The position numbers and the translations under genes were made by a program. A DNA stretch of 64,000 nucleotides from NCBI GenBank assembly GCA_964434165.1, contig CAYSUS010000042.1, positions 1 to 64,000 of the forward strand, in the 5' to 3' direction. The notes beneath the pieces were generated by a model. That model did no database searches. It was not told the DNA's origin and saw nothing but the letters and a program-made list of their open reading frames with translations. Below, one piece after another: positions 36,213 through 44,845 of this stretch; position 1 is the first letter of the stretch, and each line of letters starts with the position of its first letter. The stretch is from CAYSUS01 sp964434165. GTDB taxonomy: Bacteria; Planctomycetota; Planctomycetia; Pirellulales; Thermoguttaceae.

Positions 36213-37124
36213 ATGACCGTCGAAACCTTTGACTCCCGCGACCGCGCCCAGGTTCCGGAAGACACTCCGGAGGAGCTCGTCAGCCGCTTCGTGGCGAGGA
36301 TTAGCGAGGTATCCTCATTGCCGGACGTGGCCGTGCGCATCGTTCGTCTGGTGGACGACCCCAAGACCTGCGCGGACGACCTGTCCACCGCCGTGCGGAG
36401 CGATCCCTCCCTCGCCATGCGCGTGATGCGGACCGTCAACTCGGCCTACTACGCCCTGGACAAGAAGGTCGCCGATCTGAAGCAGGCCGTGGCGATCCTG
36501 GGCTTCCGCGAGGTCCGCAGCCTGGCGCTCACGGCATACATCGCCAGCCTGTTTCGCAGCGCCGAGGGGCACGGCCGCTATACCCGGCAGGGATTGTGGG
36601 CCCACATGGTCAGTTGCGGCATGGTGGCGCGGCTCATTGCCGAGTCGAGCGGTCGCGTCGGGCCGCACGAGGCCTACCTGGCCGGACTGCTCCACGATCT
36701 GGGCCTGATCCTGATGGACCAGTACGCCCATGCTGCCTTCTGCCGAATTGTTGACGAGGTGGCCGAGGATCGCCCCTCCATTGAACTGGAGCGCGAGGTC
36801 CTCGGGTTCGACCATGCCGCGCTGGGTCAGGCGGTCGCCCACGCATGGCATCTGCCGGAGCATCTCGCCCAGGCCATCGGCCACCATCACGCGCCGGAGA
36901 ACTGCCCCGAGGAGCACCGGCCGCTCGCCGCCGCCGTGGCCGTGGCCAACTTCCTCTGTCACCGTCAGGACATCACGCCCCTGGGCGTGGCCAACGTAGG
37001 CATGCCCTCCGCCGCGGCGTTCGCGGAGGTGGGCGTCGGCAAGTCGGAGCTCGCCACCGTGGCCCAGGCCCTGGAAGAGACCCTCAAGGCCGCCGACGTG
37101 ATGGCCCTCGTCCAGGTAAGGTGA
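36213..37124 (+). CDS. HDOD-domain signalling protein
   Basis: A 303-residue HDOD protein. The domain spans most of the chain: SLPDVAVRIVRLVDDPKTCA, then VRSDPSLAMRVMRTVNSAYY, AVAILGFREVRSLALTAYI, and GLLHDLGLILMDQYAH with an HD pair retained, then QAIGHHHAPENCPEE. HDOD proteins are regulators linked to c-di-GMP, chemotaxis or stress signalling; some lose catalysis. The start at 36213 has only a weak ribosome binding site and follows a foldable leader. Confidence 0.9.
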   Translation: MTVETFDSRDRAQVPEDTPEELVSRFVARISEVSSLPDVAVRIVRLVDDPKTCADDLSTAVRSDPSLAMRVMRTVNSAYYALDKKVADLKQAVAILGFREVRSLALTAYIASLFRSAEGHGRYTRQGLWAHMVSCGMVARLIAESSGRVGPHEAYLAGLLHDLGLILMDQYAHAAFCRIVDEVAEDRPSIELEREVLGFDHAALGQAVAHAWHLPEHLAQAIGHHHAPENCPEEHRPLAAAVAVANFLCHRQDITPLGVANVGMPSAAAFAEVGVGKSELATVAQALEETLKAADVMALVQVR

Positions 37125-37206
37125 GGGAAAGGAAGAGGCAAGAACGACGGATGACGAACGAAGATCGCGCGATGCAATTGGGCCCGCGGCATTCATCGGT
37201 CATCCC

Positions 37207-38172
37207 TCAGCACTCCTCCCTTTCGCCGCGCGTTCGCTGCTGTCCCTGGACGGGCGGGCCTTCCAGGGGATAGAGCTTCTCGATCGAAGCCAGGGTGTAT
37301 TCCGGACAATCGACCTTCTCGCGCAGGCAGACGTCGAAATGTGACCGGGCCTCCTTCGGCTTCCCCTCGGTCAACAGGCGCTCGCCCGCGTAGTAGTGAG
37401 CCTGGCATCGCTGGAAGTCGGACTGGGCCATCTCCAGCACCTCGGACAACTCCGCCTGGCCCAGGGTTAATCGCATCAGGCCGTGGAACCACGGGTGGCC
37501 CTCGGTGGCCGAGAGGACCTGCTCGGCGAAGGCCGCGTGCTGATCCTTGCGCCCGAGGCGTTCCAGGCAGATGAGCATCAGTTGCGCCAGGTCCGAGCGG
37601 AGCGCGGCCGACGGGATCAGGGTCCGGGCCTTGGCCAGGCAGGCCTCGTACTCGCTGCGGATGAAGAGGTCCACGCACTCGGCGAACACCTTGGTGGCGT
37701 CTTCGTCGGAGACCGGCGCCCGGCCGTTGGACGATTTCCCCCGGCGGCGGATGGCCTCGGCCAGTTGCCGCTCGAGGCACTGGCTCTCCAGCGCCAGGCA
37801 CGCGTCGAGCTCGTTCTCCGCCTGATTCGCCTCGCCCAGGGTCTCCAGGCGCATCGCCGTGTAGAACCTGGCCTGGCATCGCTGGGTGTCGTCCGACGCC
37901 GCGCCGGCTACCTCCGACGGCTCGACCTGCCCCAGCGTCAATTGCACCAGGGCCGAGTACCAGGGATGCGAGCGCGTGACCTCGAGGGCCTGGCTGCCGA
38001 TCCGACCCAGCTCCTCGTCGCGATCCAGCCGCGCCAGCGCGATCAGCAGCACCTGGAGGATCTCGTGTCCCGCCCCTTCATGGAGCAGATCGTACGCCCG
38101 TCCCACGGAGGCCTCGTAGTCGTGCTCGACGAACGAAATGAGACACTGCTGGAATGTCTGGTCGCTGGCCAT
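37207..38172 (-). CDS. TPR-like protein with duplicated halves
   Basis: A 321-residue helical protein made of two related halves, residues 1-140 and 155-305. Parallel landmarks are HPWYSALVQLTLGQVEPSEV with QRCQARFYTAMRLETLGEA, and HPWFHGLMRLTLGQAELSEV with QRCQAHYYAGERLLTEGKP. It resembles tetratricopeptide-like arrays used for protein-protein contact. No signal peptide or enzyme motif is visible. It is convergent with the HDOD gene. Confidence 0.75.
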   Translation of the reverse strand: MASDQTFQQCLISFVEHDYEASVGRAYDLLHEGAGHEILQVLLIALARLDRDEELGRIGSQALEVTRSHPWYSALVQLTLGQVEPSEVAGAASDDTQRCQARFYTAMRLETLGEANQAENELDACLALESQCLERQLAEAIRRRGKSSNGRAPVSDEDATKVFAECVDLFIRSEYEACLAKARTLIPSAALRSDLAQLMLICLERLGRKDQHAAFAEQVLSATEGHPWFHGLMRLTLGQAELSEVLEMAQSDFQRCQAHYYAGERLLTEGKPKEARSHFDVCLREKVDCPEYTLASIEKLYPLEGPPVQGQQRTRGEREEC

Positions 38173-38288
38173 CGAATGCCCCGCTTCCCTGGCTGAAGGT
38201 GATCCTGCCGCGGCCCGCACCACCCTTCATTAGGGGGTGTGCCCTCACTTCGGGGCACATCCCGTCGGTCAGGACCCCGCCGGACAAG

Positions 38289-38370
<82 letters not shown>

Positions 38371-38626
38371 AACACTTACGAAATAACGACTTACGGCGAA
38401 TTCCCCGCCCACGGGCCCGCCGCGTGCGTCTCCAGGTCCCGCCTGGGGCATTCTACCGCACGACACCGGACATGCACACCGCAAGCCGCATCCCCTGAAG
38501 ACAGGGGGAATCTCCTCTCCAGCCGACATAATCGTCAAACTCGCGGGCCCTGGCGTGCCGATGAAGCAGGCGCCCCGGGTCCGCACGTCGCGCAATTGAC
38601 TTGGCCTCCCCCGAAGGAGTACGTCC

Positions 38627-39289
38627 ATGGGTATCCACTCGGCCAACGCCGCCGGGGCCTACGCCGCGGCCATGCAGTGGCTCAATTCCTCCCCGTCCCA
38701 GGAGGAGCCCGTCAGCAACCTGTTCCAGGCCCTGGACCAAGCCCGAGAGAACGGGCCGCTGCGACCGTCGATCGAGGACGAGCTGCTCCTTTCGCCCGAA
38801 GCCCGGGCGGCCGAGACCTCGCCGGGAGCGATGTTTGGCAAGGCCCAGCTCTTCCCCGGCATGTCGCGCCCGGCCGACGGCCGCCTGCACTTGGCCGACC
38901 TGCGGGGGCAGTTTGGCGAGCTTCAGACCTCGCTCAACACGCGAATCCGGGACGCCTTGGCCGCGTCGGGCATCGACACGTCGCAGCAGGTCCGGCTTCA
39001 GATCGGCTACGATGGCAGCGTGATCGCGGCAGGCGATCATCCTCAGAATGGCGAGATCGAGCAGGTCTTCCGCGACCAGCCCGAGCTCCGCAACCAGTTC
39101 GCGCGGGTCTCGGGCCTGGGCTCCTTCCTCCACGCGGCCGAGGAGCACGCGGCGTTTCAGAAGGCCTACGCTCAGGATCCGTACACGGCCGTGCAGCAAT
39201 ACTCGCACCTGTTCAACGATCAGCCGCGGCCTGACTACACGCTGCTACTTCAGGGCGATGAAGCGTGGGCGGAGTTCCTGCCGCAGTAG
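38627..39289 (+). CDS. Hypothetical protein
   Basis: A 220-residue protein I do not recognise. AAGGAG lies seven bases before the ATG. The N-terminus (ANAAGAYAAAMQWLNSSP) is not a signal peptide. A middle segment, LRGQFGELQTSLNTRIRDAL, precedes VRLQIGYDGSVIAAGDHP. That last phrase resembles a domain near the end of some flagellar or surface-associated proteins. The acidic C-terminus ends EAWAEFLPQ. It is followed on the same strand by the comM gene after 142 bases. Confidence 0.65.
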   Translation: MGIHSANAAGAYAAAMQWLNSSPSQEEPVSNLFQALDQARENGPLRPSIEDELLLSPEARAAETSPGAMFGKAQLFPGMSRPADGRLHLADLRGQFGELQTSLNTRIRDALAASGIDTSQQVRLQIGYDGSVIAAGDHPQNGEIEQVFRDQPELRNQFARVSGLGSFLHAAEEHAAFQKAYAQDPYTAVQQYSHLFNDQPRPDYTLLLQGDEAWAEFLPQ

Positions 39290-39431
39290 GCCGGATGGCG
39301 ACCGCGCGCCGTCTCCTGCTCACCGCGCCTGGTGCCGCCGACGATCACCCCTTGCGGCGTGAGCGCGCCTGGCCGAAAATCACGCTTGGCACCCCCCGCT
39401 CCCTCGGTCCCTCTCCCCCCGGACCCAGGAC

Positions 39432-40970
39432 ATGTTGGCCAAGCTCAAGACGTTCTCCCTGCTGGGCATCGACGCCGTGCCGGTCGAGGTCGAGGTGGAC
39501 GTGTCGCCGGCCGGGCTGCCGAAGGTCGTCCTGGTGGGGCTGCCCGAGGCCGCGGTCAAGGAGAGCACGCATCGCGTGGAGCGGGCCCTGGTCAACTCGG
39601 GCTTCCAGAAGCCACAGAATCGGGTGGTCATCAACCTTGCCCCGGCCGACCTGCCCAAGGACGCCGCCTCGTTCGACCTGCCCATCGCCCTGGGGATCCT
39701 CGCCGGCAGCGGGCAGATCGCCTCGGAGCGGTTCGCCTCGTGCGCCGTGGTGGGCGAGCTGGCCCTCGACGGCACCACGCGCCCGGCCAAGGGCGCCCTG
39801 TCCATGGCCATGTCCGCGGCCCGCGACCCGGACCTCCGCGGGGTGATCGTGCCGGCGGCCAGCGCGGGCGAGGCGGCCGTGGTCGAACAGGTCGAGGTGA
39901 TCGCCGTGGCCAGCCTCACGCAGGCCGTCGGCTACCTGGCCGGCGAGATCGACATCGAGCCCACGCCGTCGCGAATCGACGACCTGTTCCGCGAGCTGGC
40001 CGCCTATGAAGTGGACTTCGCCGACGTGCGGGGCCAGGAGATGGCCAAACGGGCGATGGTCGTGGCCGCGGCCGGGGCGCATAACGTGTTGATGCTGGGG
40101 CCGCCCGGCTCGGGCAAGACCATGCTGGCCAAGCGCGTGCCCACGATCCTGCCCGACCTCACCCCGAGCGAGTCGATCGAGACCACGCGGATCTACAGCG
40201 CCCTGGGGCGGCTCAGGCCCGGCGAGCCGCTCCTGGCCGTGCGCCCGTTCCGCTCGCCGCATCACACGATCAGCGACGCGGGGCTGGTGGGCGGTGGCTC
40301 GCCGCCCTCGCCCGGCGAGATCTCGCTGGGGCACAACGGGGTGTTGTTCCTCGACGAGCTGCCCGAGTTCAACCGCCGCACGCTGGAGGTTCTGCGTCAG
40401 CCGCTGGAGGACGGCACGGTGACCATCTCCCGGGCGCTGAACAGCTCGACCTTCCCGGCGAACTTCATGCTCATCGCGGCGCTCAATCCGTGCCCGTGCG
40501 GCTACCGCAACGACCCGCGCCGGCAGTGCAACTGCTCGGTGCCGCAGATCGAGCGGTACATGAGCAAGATCAGCGGACCGCTGCTCGACCGCATCGACAT
40601 CCACATCGAGGTGCCGGCCGTGCCCTTTCGGGAGCTTTCCTCGGGCACGCCGGGTACGTCCAGCGGCGAGATGCGCGGGCAGGTCGAGGGCGCACGGCGC
40701 ATGCAGGCGGAGCGGTTTTCGGGCACGCGCACGCGGCACAACGCCGACATGAGCCACCGCCAGACGCGGCAGTTCTGCCCGCTCACCGAGGAGGGGCGCA
40801 ACCTGCTGAAGTCGGCGATGACCGACCTGGGGCTTTCCGCCCGGGCCCACGACAAGGTCCTCCGCGTCGCCCGGACGATCGCCGACCTGGACGCCTCGGC
40901 CGACATCCGTCCCGAGCACCTCAGCGAGGCGATCAACTACCGGATGCTGGATCGGAACATGTGGACGTGA
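39432..40970 (+). CDS. comM: YifB/ComM family AAA ATPase
   Basis: A 512-residue magnesium-chelatase-like ATPase. The N-terminal ChlI-like domain has GIDAVPVEVEVDVSPAGLPK and GLPEAAVKES. Walker A is LGPPGSGKTMLAKR near residue 220 and Walker B is GVLFLDELPEF near 310. The family phrase NPCPCGYRNDPRRQCNCS lies near residue 353. ComM homologs are branch-migration helicases that support recombination during natural transformation. The length and all motifs are standard. Confidence 0.95.
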   Translation: MLAKLKTFSLLGIDAVPVEVEVDVSPAGLPKVVLVGLPEAAVKESTHRVERALVNSGFQKPQNRVVINLAPADLPKDAASFDLPIALGILAGSGQIASERFASCAVVGELALDGTTRPAKGALSMAMSAARDPDLRGVIVPAASAGEAAVVEQVEVIAVASLTQAVGYLAGEIDIEPTPSRIDDLFRELAAYEVDFADVRGQEMAKRAMVVAAAGAHNVLMLGPPGSGKTMLAKRVPTILPDLTPSESIETTRIYSALGRLRPGEPLLAVRPFRSPHHTISDAGLVGGGSPPSPGEISLGHNGVLFLDELPEFNRRTLEVLRQPLEDGTVTISRALNSSTFPANFMLIAALNPCPCGYRNDPRRQCNCSVPQIERYMSKISGPLLDRIDIHIEVPAVPFRELSSGTPGTSSGEMRGQVEGARRMQAERFSGTRTRHNADMSHRQTRQFCPLTEEGRNLLKSAMTDLGLSARAHDKVLRVARTIADLDASADIRPEHLSEAINYRMLDRNMWT

Positions 40971-40981
40971 GGGGAGGACTT

Positions 40982-41071
40982 GAGCACGCAGTACGAAGTA
41001 CGGAAGCACGGGAGTAAGGGGATAAGGACCAGGGGAGTGCGGCGTACTGTCGTACTCCGTACTGCGTGCTC
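40982..41071. repeat. 21-bp inverted repeat upstream of four-helix-bundle pseudogene
   Basis: Bases 40982-41002 (starting GAGCACGCAGTACG) and 41051-41071 are inverted copies with one mismatch. Between and beside them are short AAGTACGGAAGCACGG-like words, and a related CGGAAGCACGGAGT recurs at 41599 after the pseudogene. Such repeats often surround four-helix-bundle genes. Confidence 0.6.
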
Positions 41072-41105
41072 TCGTACCAGCCACGCCGAACCGGAGGTCG
41101 CCACC

Positions 41106-41592
41106 ATGCGCGCCGCGCGCCACTTCACGGAGCTGAAGATCTGGCAGCGGGCGAGGCAGGGGTCGAAGGAGGTCTTCTTCCTCGCGAGAGAGGCACCTTT
41201 CAAGTCCGACCGCCGGCCGGTGAAGCAAATCAACGATTCCTCGGAGTCGGTGATGTCGAACATCGCCGAAGGCTTCGACCGCGGCACCCCGGGCGGAGTC
41301 CATTACGTTCCTTGGCTATGCCCCCGGGAACCGGGACGAAACGCGGAGCCATCTGGGCGCCGCCTGCGACCGCGACTACCTCGCCCGAGAGCAATTCGCC
41401 AGTCTGTACAGCGAGGGTTGGCAGATCCGCCGCACGATCACGGGATTCATCAGCGCCATGCTGCTGCCGCGATCCGGAGCCAGGAGCCTACGGCGGCGTT
41501 CGTCTCGGGGCGGCCAGGTGTGGGAGATCTGCGAGCGCACCACGGGCAAACCGCGCGCGGAGCGTTTTCGTCAGAAGCCGGTTGAGGACTAG
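41106..41592 (+). pseudogene. Frameshifted four-helix-bundle protein (23S rRNA IVP-like)
   Basis: The start reads MRAARHFTELKIWQRARQGS and SSESVMSNIAEGFDRGTPG, which match the four-helix-bundle family related to rRNA intervening-sequence proteins. After RGTPG the frame breaks. In the +1 frame the protein resumes as ESITFLGYAPGNRDETRSHL and DRDYLAREQFASLY, and ends at a TAG at 41590-41592. A single extra G in the CCCGGGCGGAG run near 41288-41296 explains it: without it the text reads GTPAESITFLGYA. The gene is therefore broken, or the base is a sequencing error. Confidence 0.8.
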
Positions 41593-41717
41593 CGGATTTC
41601 GGAAGCACGGAGTGCGAGAGTACGAAGTGGGGGAGTAGGGTCTGCACTGGGTCCTTTGCGGATGGGGCGCCGACCCCGCAGTGCCTCGGACCCCCAACAC
41701 CCGTCGCGAGGCTGGGC

Positions 41718-42479
41718 ATGCGGCTCCAAGAGATCGTCGATCATCCCGACACCCCGGCCGGCCGGGCGTTCGATTCGGCCGTCTATGGCCTGATCTTCCT
41801 CTCGCTCGTCAACTTCTACTTGGAGGCGTTTCCGCAAAAGGGCCCCGTCCTCGTCCTCTACCTTTACGTGGCCGAGCTGACGACGCTGATTGTATTCACC
41901 CTGGAGTACCTCGCCCGCCTCCTGGCCGCGGAGCGCCGGCTGAAGTACGTGCTCAGCTTCTATGGGATCGTCGATCTGGCGGCCGTGCTGCCTACCTACG
42001 TGGTGCTCTTCCTCGAGCCCAGGGCCGTGGCGCCGCTGTTGACCTTGCGGCTGTTCCGCGTCTTGAAACTGATTCGCTTCAGCCGGGCGAAGGATCGCTT
42101 CTGGAGGGCCGTGGCCGAGATCCGCGAGGAGCTGATCCTCTACCTCAGCACGATCGGGGTCCTGATCTACCTGGCGGCCGTGGGCATCCATTACTTCGAG
42201 GCCCCCGTGCAGCCCGACGCGTTCGGCTCGATCCACAACTGCTTCTGGTGGGCGATCGTCACGCTCACCACGGTGGGCTACGGCGACGCCTATCCCATCA
42301 CCGCGGGCGGCAAGCTCTTCACCTCCATCGTGGTCCTGCTTGGGGTGGGGGTGGTGGCGGTTCCCGCCGGGCTTTTCGCCTCGGCACTGACGCAAGTGCG
42401 GCGCCGGGAGTCCAGGGCCGACCCCGAACAGGACACTCCCACGAGCGCTGGACGACCACCGGCGCGGCCGCTGGAATAG
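41718..42479 (+). CDS. Voltage-gated potassium channel-like protein
   Basis: A 253-residue six-transmembrane channel of the Kv type. Membrane segments S1-S4 run from residue 15 to 125. The S4-like helix is LRLFRVLKLIRFSRA, with Arg spaced every three or four positions. The selectivity filter TLTTVGYGDAYP lies near residue 190, followed by a pore-lining helix (LFTSIVVLLGVGVVAVPAGL). The short C-terminus has no regulatory domain. It would conduct potassium across the inner membrane. Confidence 0.92.
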   Translation: MRLQEIVDHPDTPAGRAFDSAVYGLIFLSLVNFYLEAFPQKGPVLVLYLYVAELTTLIVFTLEYLARLLAAERRLKYVLSFYGIVDLAAVLPTYVVLFLEPRAVAPLLTLRLFRVLKLIRFSRAKDRFWRAVAEIREELILYLSTIGVLIYLAAVGIHYFEAPVQPDAFGSIHNCFWWAIVTLTTVGYGDAYPITAGGKLFTSIVVLLGVGVVAVPAGLFASALTQVRRRESRADPEQDTPTSAGRPPARPLE

Positions 42480-42816
42480 TCCCGAAGTGTTATATCCATA
42501 AACCCCAAAAAAACTAGTCATTATGGGTGAGATAATATAGCAAGAAGATGCTAAGCCGATGCCCGCTGTTGATGGATACGGCTGGGCATGCTCTGGGGGG
42601 TCCGGCTCCTTGGGCCTGGGGGAATGGGCATTTTCATTTCCGAAACCCCGCTCTCAGCACCCGCTGCAACGGATTTTCACCCCCTCGAATTGTTGGGTGT
42701 GCGTTGAATACCCACGACGAAAGCGATAGACTGACGGGCGTCGGCTCGCCGGGGGGCGAGCGAGTGGTTTCTCTCCATGGAAGGCCGGCTCCGACCGGTC
42801 GAGAGGTCGCCAGGAG
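42480..42816. other. Intergenic region with AT-rich patch and hairpin
   Basis: About 335 bases. Bases 42486-42545 are unusually AT-rich for this window, with CCATAA and TTATGG able to pair, which could end transcription of the channel gene. A perfect 7-bp hairpin, GCTCGCC at 42744 with GGCGAGC at 42755, lies 55 bases before rpiB. No gene is seen. Confidence 0.45.
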
Positions 42817-43272
42817 ATGCGCATCGCGGTCGGGAGTGACCATCGCGGGTTTGGCCTGCGCGCCAAGATTGTCGAACTGCTGAACCGGCTCGGTCAGGAA
42901 GTGATCGACGTCGGCACTTACGACCGGGACGACTCGGTGGATTACCCCGACGTCGCTTCGGTTGTCGCCCAGAAGGTCAGCAACGGCGAAGTCCAGCGGG
43001 GAATCCTCATCTGCGGCACCGGGCTGGGCATGTCGATCGTGGCCAACAAGTTTCCAGGGGTCCGTGCGGCCCCCTGCCACGACGATCTGACCGCCGAGAT
43101 GAGCCGCCGGCACAACGACCTGAACGTGTTGTGCCTCTCGGGCGACATGCTCGGCGAGCGCCTGATGGACCGGCTCGTGGAGATCTGGCTGAAGACCGAG
43201 TTCGAAGGCGGCCGCCACGCCCGGCGCGTCGAGAAGATCACGGCGCTTGAGAACCACAACGGGCGACACTGA
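42817..43272 (+). CDS. rpiB: Ribose-5-phosphate isomerase B
   Basis: A 151-residue RpiB/LacAB family isomerase that interconverts ribose 5-phosphate and ribulose 5-phosphate. The N-terminal GSDHRGFGL, the active-site region GILICGTGLGMSIVANKFPGV with its Cys and Gly-rich loop, and RRHNDLNVLCLSGDMLGE are all present. The length is standard. An AGGAG abuts the ATG; the family N-terminus fixes this start. Confidence 0.95.
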   Translation: MRIAVGSDHRGFGLRAKIVELLNRLGQEVIDVGTYDRDDSVDYPDVASVVAQKVSNGEVQRGILICGTGLGMSIVANKFPGVRAAPCHDDLTAEMSRRHNDLNVLCLSGDMLGERLMDRLVEIWLKTEFEGGRHARRVEKITALENHNGRH

Positions 43273-43381
43273 ATCGCGCGCTGGTTGCGCGAGATACCGC
43301 TCTGCCTTCCCACGCGGCGGTACGTTTCCGGTCGAAACGGCGCGGCCGCGGCGGGGACTCTTCTGGGGCGGCGCGCCCCGT

Positions 43382-44329
43382 CTAGGCCAGGTCGCGGTCC
43401 TCGAACAGCAGCAGCGCCAGGAGCATTGCGGCGGTGCAGTACACGCCGCTATAGAGCGCGGCCCAGCCCAGGTAGCTCAACGGGACTTCCTGCCCCGTGG
43501 AGATCGAGCCCTCGATGTTGAAGTTGTCGAGCACGGGGAGCACCGCGGACAGGAAGTCGGCCACGAATCCCACGATCTCCAGCTTCCCCACGGCGGATAA
43601 CGCCAGCATGGGAACCAGGTGCCCCAGTACGTAGATCGAGGAGCAGATCACCAGGTTGGGAATCATCGACAGCCGGGTCGAGACGGCCACGGCAATCGCC
43701 CCCAGGACGACGGTCTCGAGGAACGACAGGGCCAGACCCGGCGAGACCTGCGCCATCTCGTCGCGGCACTCCGTCCACTTCGGCTCGGGTTTGGCGGTCT
43801 CGCGTGCGTCGTACTGGACCTTGTAGGAGACGCTCGCCAGGAACATCCCGCCCAGCACAATGAACAGAATCGCCGCGGGACCGACGATCCCGAGGAACTT
43901 GCCGATGATCAGTTGGCGGCGCCCGATCGGCTTGCACAGCAGCGTCAGGGCCGTCTTGGTTTCGATCTCGCCGGCGATGGAGACGCTCGCGTTCCAAAGC
44001 ACGAGGATGATGGCCAGCACGCGGATCAGCGTCAGGCCGCTGTCCTTGAGCATCTTGACGTCTTCGCCGAACGTGTTGTACGGGATGAACGGGAAGACGA
44101 TGATTGCCACGGCCCCGATGGCGAGGATCACGTAGAAGACCGGCTGGGACATGGCCTCCTTGGCCGTGGTCCGGGCAACCGCCGCGACCTTGGGGAACAG
44201 CAGCTTCAACGCCCAGTAGAGCACCAGCAGGACAGCCAGCGCGGCGAGCATGCCGACTCCCAGCATCCACAGCGGTTTCACCCAGGTCGGCAGGGCGTTG
44301 AAGATCGGCGTCAGCCACGTCTCGGTCAT
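43382..44329 (-). CDS. ABC-2 type transporter permease
   Basis: A 315-residue membrane protein with about six hydrophobic segments (MLAALAVLLVLYWALKLLF, VFYVILAIGAVAIIVFPFI, VGPAAILFIVLGGMFLA, LGAIAVAVSTRL, VYCTAAMLLALLLF). The phrase EIETKTALTLLCKPIGRRQLIIGKF is typical of ABC-2 permeases. No ATPase partner is adjacent, which is odd unless it is encoded elsewhere. It is the last gene of the long minus-strand block. Confidence 0.85.
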   Translation of the reverse strand: MTETWLTPIFNALPTWVKPLWMLGVGMLAALAVLLVLYWALKLLFPKVAAVARTTAKEAMSQPVFYVILAIGAVAIIVFPFIPYNTFGEDVKMLKDSGLTLIRVLAIILVLWNASVSIAGEIETKTALTLLCKPIGRRQLIIGKFLGIVGPAAILFIVLGGMFLASVSYKVQYDARETAKPEPKWTECRDEMAQVSPGLALSFLETVVLGAIAVAVSTRLSMIPNLVICSSIYVLGHLVPMLALSAVGKLEIVGFVADFLSAVLPVLDNFNIEGSISTGQEVPLSYLGWAALYSGVYCTAAMLLALLLFEDRDLA

Positions 44330-44479
44330 GGTCGTTGCGGAGCTGAGTGGAAGCGGTGCGCCGCGTTCGCGGGCGTCCTGCGGGAAGCGCACCCCGATCC
44401 CGGAAGGACCAACCGGGGATCAGTACGCCCCGGGTCGGCACATGGTTCGCCGGCGGTCCGAGGAATCGCGGCGGCGGGG

Positions 44480-44767
44480 TCAGAATCGGATGGCGAACCC
44501 CTCGAACTCACCGGTCGCCGCACCCTCGTTTCGAGTGGTCCGCACGACGTACCGGCCCAGGGCAGCCTCGATGGCCTCGATGAAACGGCCCAGCTCGTCT
44601 GGCTCCCCCTCCGCCACGAGCCGGACGCGGCCGTCGGGCAAGTTCTTGACGTAGCCCTCGACTGCGAAACGACTTGCCACGCTTCGCGTCGTGTAGCGAA
44701 ACCCGACGCCCTGGACGTTTCCCTGGAAATGGACGTCCCATCGCTTCCGGCAGGACGGCTCGGCCAC
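44480..44767 (-). CDS. acyP: Acylphosphatase
   Basis: A 95-residue acylphosphatase that hydrolyses acyl phosphates. The signature GNVQGVGFRYTTRSVA supplies the catalytic Arg, and VEGYVKNLPDGRVRLVAEGE contains the Asn of the active site. The start was placed at a GTG because AGGAG lies eight bases before it; a TTG 14 codons upstream has no ribosome binding site. It lies between the oxidoreductase and the ABC permease. Confidence 0.92.
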   Translation of the reverse strand: MAEPSCRKRWDVHFQGNVQGVGFRYTTRSVASRFAVEGYVKNLPDGRVRLVAEGEPDELGRFIEAIEAALGRYVVRTTRNEGAATGEFEGFAIRF

Positions 44768-44845
44768 GGCAGTTTCTCCTGGTTCGGCGCCCAGTATAGA
44801 AACCGCCAACTCGGGAGGCGAGCCGCAGCCCCGTGGCGGCAGGGG

